Shown here one piece after another: positions 32,570 through 41,515 of a stretch of 64,000 nt of DNA. The position numbers and the translations under genes were made by a program. The notes beneath the pieces are model-generated. The model was not told the DNA's origin and did no database searches. It worked only from the letters and a program-made list of their open reading frames with translations. The stretch is from UBA668 sp041918155 (lineage in GTDB: Bacteria > Actinomycetota > Acidimicrobiia > Acidimicrobiales > Ilumatobacteraceae), in assembly GCA_041918155.1 (NCBI GenBank), contig JAYRWH010000018.1:67448-131447 (forward strand). Direction: 5' to 3'. Within the stretch, counting starts at the first letter, position 1. Each line of letters opens with the position of its first letter.

Positions 32570-34291
32570 TCAGCGTGGGCGCAGCACTGTGCCGGCCAGC
32601 ACGCCGGTGTGGCGGCCGTGCTCCATGAACACCTGGCCGTTGACGAGCGAGCAGTCATAGCCGTCAGCGCCCTGCACCCACCGGCCGGCGCCGCCGGGAA
32701 GATCGTTGACATATGTGGGGGCCGGCAGGCGGAGCGCGTCGAGATCGATCACGTTGACATCGGCGAATGCGCCGAGCACGAGCCGGCCACGGTCGCGGAT
32801 GCCGAACAGGTCGGCGCCGTCGCTGGTGAGGCGGCGAATGCCCTCTTCGATGCTCCAACAGCCGCGCTCGCCGATCCAGTAGGAGAGGAACCACGTCGGC
32901 TGGCTGGCGTCGAGGATCTCGCCCACGTGCGCGCCGGCGTCCGCGAGGCCGATGACGACGAGCGGGTCGGCGAGCATCTCCTCCAACGCATCGAGGCGCT
33001 TGTTGAGGAACGGGCGGCTGCACACCAGCGCACCGTCGGTCTCAACCAGTAGTTCGACGAATGCCGCCGGCCCGCTGATGTGGCGGGCACGGGCGATGCC
33101 GCCGATGCTGAGCGCTGGATCGAGGTCGTAGCGAGCACCCCGGGCCGCGCCGTCGAGCGGGGTGACGACGAACAGCCCGTCGAGGTCGATCGGTGTGCCG
33201 TGGCGCTCCGCGGCATCGACGAGGGCCTCGCGGGTGGCCCGATCGCGGAGAGCCGCGACGCGAGTCGCGGGTGCGTGCTCGTGCAACTCGCTCCACCCGG
33301 GGGCCGCGTCGAAGGGTGTGCGCGTGCCAAGGCTGTAGAGCATCCCGACGCTGCGCGCCGACGTCTGCGGCCGCACTACGGCGCCGTTCACGTTGGCCTG
33401 GTGGGCGAGCTCCATGATCCGCCGGTAGAGCTGAGGCCGGTGGTCGTGCTGGTGGAACCCGAAGCTCACTGGGCGCCCACTGCGCCGGCTGACCTCGGCC
33501 ATCCATGCCAGCTCGGCGGTGATCTGCGGGTAGCCCTCCTCGTCGGCGGTGTCGCGCTCGGCGAGGCCGCCCGCGCTCTCGAACACGCCGGCACCGTGGC
33601 GACCGAGCACGTCTGCGAACGCGTACAGCTCGTCGGCCGCGGCGTAGGTGCCGGGGATCGGCGTGCCGTCGGGGGTCTTGTGCAACGACGTGCGGTTGGT
33701 GCTGATTCCGAGTGCCCCGCGTCGCATCGCCTCGTCGAGCAGGTCGGCCATCGCCGCGATGTCGGCGGGGGACGCGGGGGCGGCATCGAGGCCGCGGCCG
33801 CCCATGACGTAGTGACGCAGCGCGCTGTGCCCGACGAGGCCGCCGACGTTTGGCCCCTTCGGTAGGCGGTCGATGCTCGCGAGGTAGTCGCCGTAGCTCA
33901 CCCAGTCCCACGGCATGCCGTCGCGGATCGCGTCGCGGGGGATGTCCTCCACGCTTTCCATCAGCGCGGCCAGGTCGCCGCGGTCGTCGGGGCGACACGG
34001 CGCGAAGGTGACGCCGCAGTTGCCCAGGACGATGCTCGTGACGCCGTGGTAACAGCTGCTCGAACCGATCGGGTCCCAGAAGATCTGGGCGTCGAGGTGG
34101 GTATGGATGTCGACGAACCCGGGGGTGACGAGCCGGCCCGTGGCATCGATCTCGCGGGTCGCGTCAACGGCCAAGGTGGGCGCGATCTCGACAACGCGGT
34201 CGCCGCTGATGGCGACATCGGCGACGCGCGCCGGTGCGCCGGTGCCGTCGACCACGGTGCCGCCCCGGATGACGATGTCGAAGGAGCGCAT
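32570..34291 (-). CDS. N-acyl-D-amino-acid deacylase / D-aminoacylase-type amidohydrolase
   Basis: 573 aa. Metal motif GFVDIHTHLDAQIFWDP, the conserved cysteine of the family (TSIVLGNCGVTFAPCRP), later ligands GFHQHDH and LADAGAHVGE, and the C-terminal beta-sandwich strand GRLVLGAFADVNVIDLD identify the amidohydrolase superfamily, D-aminoacylase branch. These enzymes deacylate N-acyl-D-amino acids; many actinobacterial paralogs have unknown substrates, so the exact reaction is open. ATG 34291 is divergent from the SDR-DUF2867 gene. Monocistronic by spacing. Confidence 0.88.
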   Translation of the reverse strand: MRSFDIVIRGGTVVDGTGAPARVADVAISGDRVVEIAPTLAVDATREIDATGRLVTPGFVDIHTHLDAQIFWDPIGSSSCYHGVTSIVLGNCGVTFAPCRPDDRGDLAALMESVEDIPRDAIRDGMPWDWVSYGDYLASIDRLPKGPNVGGLVGHSALRHYVMGGRGLDAAPASPADIAAMADLLDEAMRRGALGISTNRTSLHKTPDGTPIPGTYAAADELYAFADVLGRHGAGVFESAGGLAERDTADEEGYPQITAELAWMAEVSRRSGRPVSFGFHQHDHRPQLYRRIMELAHQANVNGAVVRPQTSARSVGMLYSLGTRTPFDAAPGWSELHEHAPATRVAALRDRATREALVDAAERHGTPIDLDGLFVVTPLDGAARGARYDLDPALSIGGIARARHISGPAAFVELLVETDGALVCSRPFLNKRLDALEEMLADPLVVIGLADAGAHVGEILDASQPTWFLSYWIGERGCWSIEEGIRRLTSDGADLFGIRDRGRLVLGAFADVNVIDLDALRLPAPTYVNDLPGGAGRWVQGADGYDCSLVNGQVFMEHGRHTGVLAGTVLRPR

Positions 34292-34416
34292 TCCCCCAAC
34301 TTGTCATACCCGGCGCGGAGCGGTCGAGCGTTTCGCTTCACCACTTGTGGTATCGAGCGGGCCGGTGCAGGATCACGGTGTGCCGCCGGGGGCGGCGGGT
34401 GCATGGAGGGCGTGCC

Positions 34417-35859
34417 ATGGGGCTACGGGTGCTCGCCACGGGGACTACCGGCTACATCGGAGGCAGGTTGGTGCCGCGCCTCATCGAGCGCGGCCACCAA
34501 GTGCGATGCATCGCTCGCGACGCCGGTCGCCTCTCGGACCGCCGGTGGGGGAACGTCGAGGTCATCGAGGGCGACCTGCTCGACCGGGAGGCGGTTTCCG
34601 AGGCGATGCGCGACATCGACGTCGCGTACTACCTGGCGCACTCGATGACCTCCGAGCGGGCGTTCCGTGAACTCGACCGGGAGATGGCGACGATCTTCTC
34701 GGAGGAGGCAGCACGCGCCGGGGTGCAACGAATCGTGTATCTCGGCGGCCTCGGCGACCCCGACAAGGTGCACAGCAAGCACCTCGTCTCGCGTCAGGAA
34801 GTCGGTCACGCCCTGGCCGCTGCAGGCGTACCGGTGATCGAGTTCCGCGCCGCGGTGATCGTCGGCTCGGGCTCAGCGAGCTTCGAGATGCTGCGGTACC
34901 TCACCGAGAAGCTGCCGTTCATGATCACTCCGCGGTGGGTGGACACGCGGTGCCAGCCGATCGGCCTGCGCGACGTGCTCGATTACCTGCTCGAAGCGCT
35001 CGACCACCCGACGGCGTCGGGGGTGTTCGAGATCGGCGGTCGCGACATCCTCAGCTACCGGGAGATGATGCAGATCTACGCGCGGGTTCGCGGCCTGCGG
35101 CGCGTGATCATCGCCCTGCGCGTCCCGAGACCACAGCTCAGCAGCCGTTTCGTCGGCCTCGTCACACCGATCCCGTACCGGCTCGCGCAGCCGCTCGTGG
35201 AGAGCCTGCGCACCGAGGTGATCGTCCTCGACGATCGTGCGCTACGCGAGTTCAGCGTGCAGCCGATCGGCTACACCGAAGCGCTGGGTCGTGCGCTGGC
35301 ACGAGTGGCCTCGGACGAGGTGGAGACGACCTGGGCGTCGAGCATCACCACCGGCAGCGACCGCTTCGAAGGGCGGCATCTCGCGACCTATGAGGGGATG
35401 CTCTACGAACGGCACGCCTCGAACATCGCCGCGTCACCGGAGCGTGCGTTCTCGGTGATCTGCTCGCTCGGCGGCGACGAGGGCTGGCCCGCGGGGAACT
35501 GGCTGTGGCAGGCGCGCGGGTTGATGGATCGCATGGTGGGCGGCGTGGGGATGCGGCGCGGCCGGCGGCACCCGCGCGAACTGCTCGTCGGGGAACCGGT
35601 CGACTTCTGGCGGGTGGAGGCATTGGAGAAGAACAAGCTGCTGCGCCTACGCGCGGAAATGAAGCTGCCGGGCTCGGCGTGGCTGCAATTCGAAGTGGCT
35701 GAGCGCGATGGCGGTTGCGCGGTCGAGCAGACCGCGTTCTACGACCCGCACGGGTTCTTCGGGTATCTCTACTGGTACTTCGTGTTGCCGTTCCACCGGT
35801 TCGTGTTCCCGGGCCTGCTGGCCGCGGTGCGCGAGCGCGCCGAGTCCGCCGTGCACTGA
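34417..35859 (+). CDS. SDR-type NAD(P)-binding protein with C-terminal DUF2867
   Basis: 480 aa from ATG 34417 with GGAGGG at 34405-34410. Residues 1-290 are an atypical extended SDR (VLATGTTGYIGGRLVPRLI, then YLGGLGD). Residues 320-480 are a DUF2867 domain (GNWLWQARGLMDRMVGG, LRLRAEMKLPGSAWLQFEV, YWYFVLPFHRFVFPG). This two-domain form (YbjT-like) is widespread in bacteria; its reaction is unknown, though the SDR part should bind NADP(H) or act on a membrane lipid or quinone. The next gene starts 49 bp downstream on the same strand. Confidence 0.88.
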   Translation: MGLRVLATGTTGYIGGRLVPRLIERGHQVRCIARDAGRLSDRRWGNVEVIEGDLLDREAVSEAMRDIDVAYYLAHSMTSERAFRELDREMATIFSEEAARAGVQRIVYLGGLGDPDKVHSKHLVSRQEVGHALAAAGVPVIEFRAAVIVGSGSASFEMLRYLTEKLPFMITPRWVDTRCQPIGLRDVLDYLLEALDHPTASGVFEIGGRDILSYREMMQIYARVRGLRRVIIALRVPRPQLSSRFVGLVTPIPYRLAQPLVESLRTEVIVLDDRALREFSVQPIGYTEALGRALARVASDEVETTWASSITTGSDRFEGRHLATYEGMLYERHASNIAASPERAFSVICSLGGDEGWPAGNWLWQARGLMDRMVGGVGMRRGRRHPRELLVGEPVDFWRVEALEKNKLLRLRAEMKLPGSAWLQFEVAERDGGCAVEQTAFYDPHGFFGYLYWYFVLPFHRFVFPGLLAAVRERAESAVH

Positions 35860-35860
35860 T

Positions 35861-35894
35861 TGTTCGAAGCTGATAAAGTTCACACTAACGAACA
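35861..35894. promoter_or_regulatory. inverted repeat TGTTCG...CGAACA before the class II aldolase gene
   Basis: TGTTCG at 35861-35866 and its reverse complement CGAACA at 35889-35894 flank a 22-bp AT-richer centre, which stands out from the GC-rich surroundings. It lies between the SDR-DUF2867 stop and the aldolase start (35909). It may hold a promoter with a repressor site; the half-sites are short. Confidence 0.3.
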
Positions 35895-35908
35895 CACGGA
35901 GGTGCCGG

Positions 35909-36715
35909 ATGATCACCGTCGACGAATTGCTCACCTCGATGGGTCGCGCCGGCCGGCGGCTGGCGGCGATGTCGGCTTGCGAAGGGGCGGCGGGGAACAT
36001 CTCGGTGTGCGTCACCGATTGCCACGGCCTGGTTGAGCACTTCCCCCATGCGGAGCGGCTGGAGCTGCCCATCGCCGTGCCCCGTCTCGCCGGTCACGTG
36101 GTGTTGGCCACCGGTAGTGGGCGACGCCTCGGCGAGATCGGCGACGATCCGGCCGCCGCCGTCGGCGCGGTCTTGGTCGATCGGGGAGGCACGTCGGCGA
36201 CACTGCTCACATCAGCTCGTCGCCGCTTCGCCCGGTTGACGAGCGAGCTGAACTCGCACCTCGCCGTGCATGACGACCGCATTTCGCGCGACGACCTGCC
36301 GCTGCATGCGGTCGTGCATGCGCAGCCGCTGCAGCTGACCCTGTTGAGTCACATCCCGCAGTACCGCGCGCCGCACGCGATGTCGCGCCGGCTGTTCCGT
36401 TGGGAGCCCGAGACACTCATCAACCTGCCCGAGGGCATAGGGGTGCTCGAGTTCATGCTGCCGGGCTCGGACGAGTTGCAGGCGGCCACACTCGAGGGGT
36501 TGCGCCACCACCGTCTGGTGGTGTGGAGCAAGCACGGGGTCATGGCCCGCTCGGATGAGTCGGTGACGCGGGTGGTCGACTACATCGAGTACGTCGAAAC
36601 CGCAGCGCGTTACGAGCTGCTCGATGGCTCGACCGGTGGCCGGGCCGAAGGCCTCAGCGACGCCGAGCTGCACCGTGTGGTGAAAGCGTTCGCGGTGCCC
36701 ACCGAGCTGTTCTGA
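35909..36715 (+). CDS. class II aldolase/adducin-family protein (RhaD-like)
   Basis: 268 aa from ATG 35909 with CGGAGG 7 bases upstream. It has the class II aldolase layout: N-terminal ACEGAAGNISVCV (substrate phosphate loop), a central LPLHAVVHAQPLQLTLLSH (zinc His region) and a late WSKHGVMARS. Closest in feel to rhamnulose-1-phosphate aldolase, which cleaves to dihydroxyacetone phosphate and lactaldehyde; no rhamnose genes are nearby, so the substrate is uncertain. Convergent with the DapB-fold gene, 49 bp apart. Confidence 0.85.
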   Translation: MITVDELLTSMGRAGRRLAAMSACEGAAGNISVCVTDCHGLVEHFPHAERLELPIAVPRLAGHVVLATGSGRRLGEIGDDPAAAVGAVLVDRGGTSATLLTSARRRFARLTSELNSHLAVHDDRISRDDLPLHAVVHAQPLQLTLLSHIPQYRAPHAMSRRLFRWEPETLINLPEGIGVLEFMLPGSDELQAATLEGLRHHRLVVWSKHGVMARSDESVTRVVDYIEYVETAARYELLDGSTGGRAEGLSDAELHRVVKAFAVPTELF

Positions 36716-36764
36716 CGGCCTCGGGTCGGCCGGTGGTAGCCGAAACAGCAGTGCAACGACGGAT

Positions 36765-37805
36765 TCAGTTCGGGTGCCAGAGGCCTGCCGGCGCGACGGG
36801 CAGGCCGACATCCTTCAACGTAAGCACGCCAGGGCGCGCCCGGTGGATATCGTGGATGGCATTGACCACGGGCATCGCCGTCATCGTGTCCCACTCGTGG
36901 TTGCCCCAGTGCTCGGGGGGCAGGAAGCGGATGCGGGCGGTGATCTCGGGCTCACCCTTGATCGTGAGGATGTATTGGTCGTCGGGGAACTCCCAGCCCT
37001 CGTTGAGGTGCTTGGTGAGGTACCAGGCGACGCGGGTCTGCACGACGGTGCGGCCGTTCACCTTGCCGTTCCAGCCGGCTCGCAGAGCGGCGTTGGTGCC
37101 TTCCTCCATGCAGAACCAGCCGAGGTCGACCTTCTGGGAGGCGGTGGCGAACTCGATGAAGAACTCGGTCTCGTCGAGTTGGTGCTGCAGGGCGAGGGCC
37201 ATGCGCTGCACGGCGTCGTAGAACGAGGTCATCCAGCTCTTCGCCAGGTCGACGACCTCGGGCGGTGCCGAGTTGTGGCCCATGCCCATTGCCTGCCACG
37301 TCTCCGCGGACTCGTACACCGACACGTCGGCCGATTCGTCGATGGTGACGCAGGTGACGTCGCGGCACACCGCGGTCATCCCCGTGACCATCGAGTTGAT
37401 CCAGCCCGGGTTGATGCCCGAGATGTACAGCGAGCTGCCACCGCGGGCGCAAGCTGCCTCCAGTTGGTCGCGCACCTCGCCTTGCACGCCGCCGACGTTG
37501 AGGAACAGGTTCGTGCTGATCACGTCGTGCCCCGTCTCCAGCAGGCGCACCACGTGGGCGACATCGGCCATGAACGGCGTGTAGACCACCGCGTCGGCGC
37601 CGAGCGCGATCAGTGCCTCGATGTCATTCGTGGCGGTGATGTCGCACTCGGGCCGCCCGCACAGCGTGCCGGCATCCGTCCCGACCTTGTCGTCGGAGAA
37701 GGCGAACACCCCCGCCAACTCCAGCCGCGGATCGTCGAGGATGCCCCGCAGGGCGAGCTTGCCCACCTTGCCCGTGGTCCATTGGATGACGCGCAGTTTT
37801 TCCAT
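36765..37805 (-). CDS. dihydrodipicolinate-reductase-fold NAD(P)-dependent dehydrogenase
   Basis: 346 aa from ATG 37805 with GGAGG upstream. The Rossmann start LRVIQWTTGKVGKLALRGILD and the middle SGINPGWINSMVTGMTAVC match the DapB-like family that includes 2,4-diaminopentanoate dehydrogenase. Actinobacterial members are common beside lipid and xenobiotic genes but mostly lack an assigned substrate. It is divergent from the Liv-type transporter operon (160 bp between starts), which may suggest a link to amine or amino-acid use (inference). Confidence 0.85.
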   Translation of the reverse strand: MEKLRVIQWTTGKVGKLALRGILDDPRLELAGVFAFSDDKVGTDAGTLCGRPECDITATNDIEALIALGADAVVYTPFMADVAHVVRLLETGHDVISTNLFLNVGGVQGEVRDQLEAACARGGSSLYISGINPGWINSMVTGMTAVCRDVTCVTIDESADVSVYESAETWQAMGMGHNSAPPEVVDLAKSWMTSFYDAVQRMALALQHQLDETEFFIEFATASQKVDLGWFCMEEGTNAALRAGWNGKVNGRTVVQTRVAWYLTKHLNEGWEFPDDQYILTIKGEPEITARIRFLPPEHWGNHEWDTMTAMPVVNAIHDIHRARPGVLTLKDVGLPVAPAGLWHPN

Positions 37806-37871
37806 CTTGTTCCTCCACGTGGCCCGACGGCCCCCGCCGTCGGCGTCGACCCTAGCCGGGCATACGCAAGT

Positions 37872-37887
37872 TGTGCCTGGGGTCACA
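37872..37887. promoter_or_regulatory. near-consensus CRP-type site upstream of the Liv-type operon
   Basis: TGTGCCTGGGGTCACA matches TGTGA-N6-TCACA at 9 of 10 defined positions. It lies in the divergent promoter between the DapB-fold gene (start 37805) and the substrate-binding lipoprotein gene (start 37965). It may be the second CRP-type site in the window; in GC-rich DNA one mismatch lowers certainty. Confidence 0.45.
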
Positions 37888-37964
37888 GATGTGCGAGCAT
37901 GTAGTTCTCGCTGACGGGGCATCTGGTTCTCAGTTGTCCCTCGATTGATGGGGGAGACCATTCC

Positions 37965-39317
37965 ATGCGACGCGTCAAAGTAGCCGGGGTCCTTGTGGCT
38001 TCGGTGTTGCTGGTCGGTGCTTGTAGCAAGTCCGACGACAAGGAAACGACGGACACGACAACTGCCGAGACCACGGAGACCACGACGGCCTCCACCGGGT
38101 CGACGGCGACATCCGACACGGTCAATCTCGAAGGTTCCACCGAGGGAATCAGCGACACCGAGATCAACATCGCCTACGTGAACGGCGACACTGCTGCGTT
38201 GCAGGAAGCCGGCATCGTTCCTGTGACCGGTGACCCCTGGCAGCAGTTCCAGGTGTTCGTCGATCTCGCCAACGAGGCCGGCGGCGCCGGGGGCCTGCAG
38301 ATCAAGGCTTCCAACTTCCAGTACGCCGCCGGCGCTCCCGCCACCGATCAGCAGCCTGCCTGCATCGGCGCCACCGAGGATTCGAACGCCGCCATCGTGG
38401 TGTACCTCGGCGGGTTCGCTCCTGAGACGATCCTTTGCACCACCGAGTCGCACGAGCGCATCGCCTACGGCCTCTCGGGCATCATGCTGCAGGAGGTGTA
38501 CGACGCCTCGGCCGGCCGCTTCTTCAGCCAGGGCATCTCCTCTGAGCGCTTGATGCAGGCGTGGGTCGATCTCGCCGACGCGCAGGGCCTGCTCGAGGGC
38601 CACACCCTCGGCATCATCCGCGCCGACCTGGCCGACCACGAGGCCACTGCCGCAGCGCTGGTCTCCGCGCTCGAGGCCGCCGGCTACGAAGTCACCGAGA
38701 ACATCGCCCTGCCGTGTGAGGGCCGTTCCTGCTCGCAGAACGACGTTGCCGCCCAGCGCATGCAGTCGTCGGGCATCGACACCGTCTTCTCGCTGCTCAG
38801 CGCGATCCCGTACCCCACCTTCGTTCAGGCCGCGGTGGACCTCGGCTTCGAGCCGCAGTGGCTGTCGAGCGACTTCGAGAACCAGGTGTTCAACTCGACC
38901 GCCAAGTTCATGGAGAGTGTCGCCGCCAGCTACGACGGCGCGATCGGCGCCACCTACGGCATCGACGCCCCGACCGCCGACGACTACGGAACCGAGTGCA
39001 ACGCGAAGTTCACCGCGGTCACCGGAATCACCTATGAGTACGGCACTGAAGGCGATGCCTGGCTCGCGGTGCGCACGGCGTGCCACGCGGTCGAAGTGCT
39101 GGTGCAGGCGATCAACAAGGCGCTCGACGAGTACGGAGTGGTCAACCAGACCACGATTGTTCTGGCGATGCAGACCCTCGATCCCTCGTTCGGCCCGAAC
39201 GAGGGCTCGTGGAGCGACACCAAGCACGACAGCGCCGATGTCGTCACCCTCGAGCAGTGGCACAGCGACTGCCTGTGCTGGCTAGAGGTCGAGGGCACTC
39301 GCACTACGCTTTCGTGA
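37965..39317 (+). CDS. livK-like: branched-chain-amino-acid-type ABC substrate-binding lipoprotein
   Basis: 450 aa. Lipoprotein signal MRRVKVAGVLVASVLLVGAC with lipobox VGAC, then a Thr/Ser/Glu-rich linker to about residue 55. After that comes a type I periplasmic-binding-protein fold (INIAYVNGDTAALQEAG, FQVFVDLANEAGGAGG, IDTVFSLLSAIPYPTFVQAAVDLG). It delivers a ligand to the membrane parts encoded next. The stop overlaps the next start (TGATG at 39315-39319). Ligand unknown; the family ranges from amino acids to amides, urea and aromatic acids. Confidence 0.9.
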   Translation: MRRVKVAGVLVASVLLVGACSKSDDKETTDTTTAETTETTTASTGSTATSDTVNLEGSTEGISDTEINIAYVNGDTAALQEAGIVPVTGDPWQQFQVFVDLANEAGGAGGLQIKASNFQYAAGAPATDQQPACIGATEDSNAAIVVYLGGFAPETILCTTESHERIAYGLSGIMLQEVYDASAGRFFSQGISSERLMQAWVDLADAQGLLEGHTLGIIRADLADHEATAAALVSALEAAGYEVTENIALPCEGRSCSQNDVAAQRMQSSGIDTVFSLLSAIPYPTFVQAAVDLGFEPQWLSSDFENQVFNSTAKFMESVAASYDGAIGATYGIDAPTADDYGTECNAKFTAVTGITYEYGTEGDAWLAVRTACHAVEVLVQAINKALDEYGVVNQTTIVLAMQTLDPSFGPNEGSWSDTKHDSADVVTLEQWHSDCLCWLEVEGTRTTLS

Positions 39318-41515
39318 TGAACTCGAACGCCGATTCGCCGGCGGCTCTCGTTGCCGGCGTCCTCGACGAGGAACAGCGGCGTCATGATTCGGCCTCGTCG
39401 TCGGGAAGGGCCACCCTTCCCGACGACGAGCTCCCGAGCGTCCACGCCGAAGCGGTGTCGCTACGCCAGGGTCTCCGGGAGGGGGGCAAGGCCCTCCTGC
39501 TGGTGATCGGGTTGCTCGGCATGCTCGAGACACTCGAGACATCCGCCTTCGCTGTCATCGTCCCGGAAATCCAGAAGTCGCTCGACGTCTCCGACGGCGC
39601 GATCGGTGCCATCGCGGGCGCCTTCGGCATCTTGTTCCTGCTCGGCTCGATCCCGGTCAGTTCGCTGGCCGACCGCGTGCCGCGCAAGTTCATCGTGGGC
39701 GTCGCGGTGTCGCTGTGGTCGCTCGTGGTGGCACTGGCGTCGGGCGTGCAGAACGCGTTCCAGCTGTTCATGGCGCGCATGGGCGCCGGCCTCGGCCAGT
39801 CGTACCACCTCCCGGTGGCCGGGCCGATGCTGATGGACGGTTATCCCATCGGCGCGCGTGGCAAGGTGTTCGCGGTCAACGGTTCGTTCCAGATGGCCGG
39901 GCAGGCCCTCGGCCCGCTCGTGGCCGGTGGCATCGTCGCGGTGGTCGACGGCGAGAACGCATGGCGGTGGGTGATGCTCAGCATCGCGGCCGCGGGCGTG
40001 CCGCTCGCCATTGCCGCCTTCTTCCTTCGTGAGCCGCGACGTGGCGGCCACGAGATGAAGTCGGTACTCGGTGCCGAACTGCACGAGGTGACCGACGAAC
40101 TGCCGATCTCGCTGTCGGTGGCCTTCGAGCGGCTGAAGAAGATCCGTACGTTCCACTACGTGCTCGCGGGAATGGCGGCGCTCGGTTTCGCGCTGTTCAG
40201 CACGGCGATCTTCATCAACATCTATCTCAAGGACCACTTCGGTCTGTCCGCGTTCGAGCGTGGTTCGTTCGCGTCGCTGACAGTCCTGCCTGGCTTCGCC
40301 GGTGCCGCCTGGGCCGGAGCGCGCAGCGACCGGCTGTTCCGCGAAAGCCCGCCCAAGGCGATGGTGTTCATCGGTTCCCTCGTCGGCGCGTTCGGCGCGC
40401 TGCAAGTGGTGGGCCTGTGGATGCCCAATGTGTGGAGCTTCGGCATCATGCTCGGGATCTCCGCCGCCTTCTCGCGAGCCGCGTTCGCCATCCTCCCCGG
40501 CGTCATGTCCACCGTCATCCCATACCGGCTGCGGTCGCGAGGCACGGCGATGATGGGTATCTACCTGTTCGTGTTCGGCGCCTTCCTCGGCGCCATTCTC
40601 ACCGGCATGCTGAGTGACTCGATCGGCGAGCGGGCGGCGCTCACCATCGTCATCCTCCCGGCGACGATCATCGGCGGTGCGTTGATGTCGTACGGCGCTC
40701 GCTTCATCCGCGCCGACATCGCCATGGTCGTGGAAGAGCTCCGCGAGGAGAAGGACGAGCAAGCGCGTATCGAGGAGCCCGGTCGCGAGACGCCCGTGCT
40801 GCAGGTGCGCAACCTCGACTTCTCGTACGGCAAGGTGCAGGTGCTCTTCGACGTCGGGTTCGAGGTGCGCAAGGGCGAGTCGCTCGCCCTTCTCGGCACG
40901 AACGGCGCCGGCAAGTCCACCGTGCTGCGCGTGATCAGCGGCCTCGGCGTGCCCCAGCGCGGCGTCGTGCGGCTCAACGGTCGCACGGTCACCTACACCG
41001 ACCCCGAGCTGAGGGCCAAGCTCGGCATCGTCCAGCTCGCCGGCGGCAGGGCGGTGTTCCCCCACCTCACCATCGAACAGAACCTGCGCATGGCGGGCTA
41101 CCGCTATGGCCGTCAAGAGTGCACCGAGCGGATCGAGCGGGTGGTGGAGATGTTCCCCGGCATCCAGTTCCGCCGTGGTTCCAAGGCCGGCGAACTGTCG
41201 GGTGGTCAGCAACAGATGCTGGCGCTGGCGATGGCACTGATGCACGATCCGGAGGTGCTGATCCTCGACGAGTTGTCGCTTGGCCTCGCCCCCGTCGTGG
41301 TGCAGGAACTGATCGGCGTCGTCGAGCGTCTGCGCAGTGAAGGGCTCACCATGGTCATCGTCGAGCAGTCGCTCAATGTGGCGCTTGCCGTCTCCGATCG
41401 AGCCATCTTCCTCGAAAAGGGCCAGGTGCGCTTCGAGGGCTCGGCCCGTGAACTCGCCGAGCGGGACGATCTCGCCCGCGCCGTCTTCCTCGGCCAGACA
41501 GGAGCCCCCGCGTGA
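39317..41515 (+). CDS. MFS permease fused to LivF-type ABC ATPase
   Basis: 732 aa. Residues 45-470 are an MFS permease (SLRQGLREGGKALLLVIGL, SSLADRVPRKFIVGVAVSL, 'GARSDRLFRESPPKAMVF' loop, about 12 helices). Residues 492-732 are a complete LivF-type ATPase: Walker A GTNGAGKST near 527, signature LSGGQQQMLALAMAL and Walker B EVLILDELSLGLAP. The frame is continuous with no stop or frameshift between the parts. In standard Liv systems LivF is a separate protein. It starts inside the binding-protein stop and ends by GTGA overlap with the LivHMG gene, so it is part of that transporter. The role of the MFS part is unknown. Confidence 0.9.
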   Translation: MNSNADSPAALVAGVLDEEQRRHDSASSSGRATLPDDELPSVHAEAVSLRQGLREGGKALLLVIGLLGMLETLETSAFAVIVPEIQKSLDVSDGAIGAIAGAFGILFLLGSIPVSSLADRVPRKFIVGVAVSLWSLVVALASGVQNAFQLFMARMGAGLGQSYHLPVAGPMLMDGYPIGARGKVFAVNGSFQMAGQALGPLVAGGIVAVVDGENAWRWVMLSIAAAGVPLAIAAFFLREPRRGGHEMKSVLGAELHEVTDELPISLSVAFERLKKIRTFHYVLAGMAALGFALFSTAIFINIYLKDHFGLSAFERGSFASLTVLPGFAGAAWAGARSDRLFRESPPKAMVFIGSLVGAFGALQVVGLWMPNVWSFGIMLGISAAFSRAAFAILPGVMSTVIPYRLRSRGTAMMGIYLFVFGAFLGAILTGMLSDSIGERAALTIVILPATIIGGALMSYGARFIRADIAMVVEELREEKDEQARIEEPGRETPVLQVRNLDFSYGKVQVLFDVGFEVRKGESLALLGTNGAGKSTVLRVISGLGVPQRGVVRLNGRTVTYTDPELRAKLGIVQLAGGRAVFPHLTIEQNLRMAGYRYGRQECTERIERVVEMFPGIQFRRGSKAGELSGGQQQMLALAMALMHDPEVLILDELSLGLAPVVVQELIGVVERLRSEGLTMVIVEQSLNVALAVSDRAIFLEKGQVRFEGSARELAERDDLARAVFLGQTGAPA

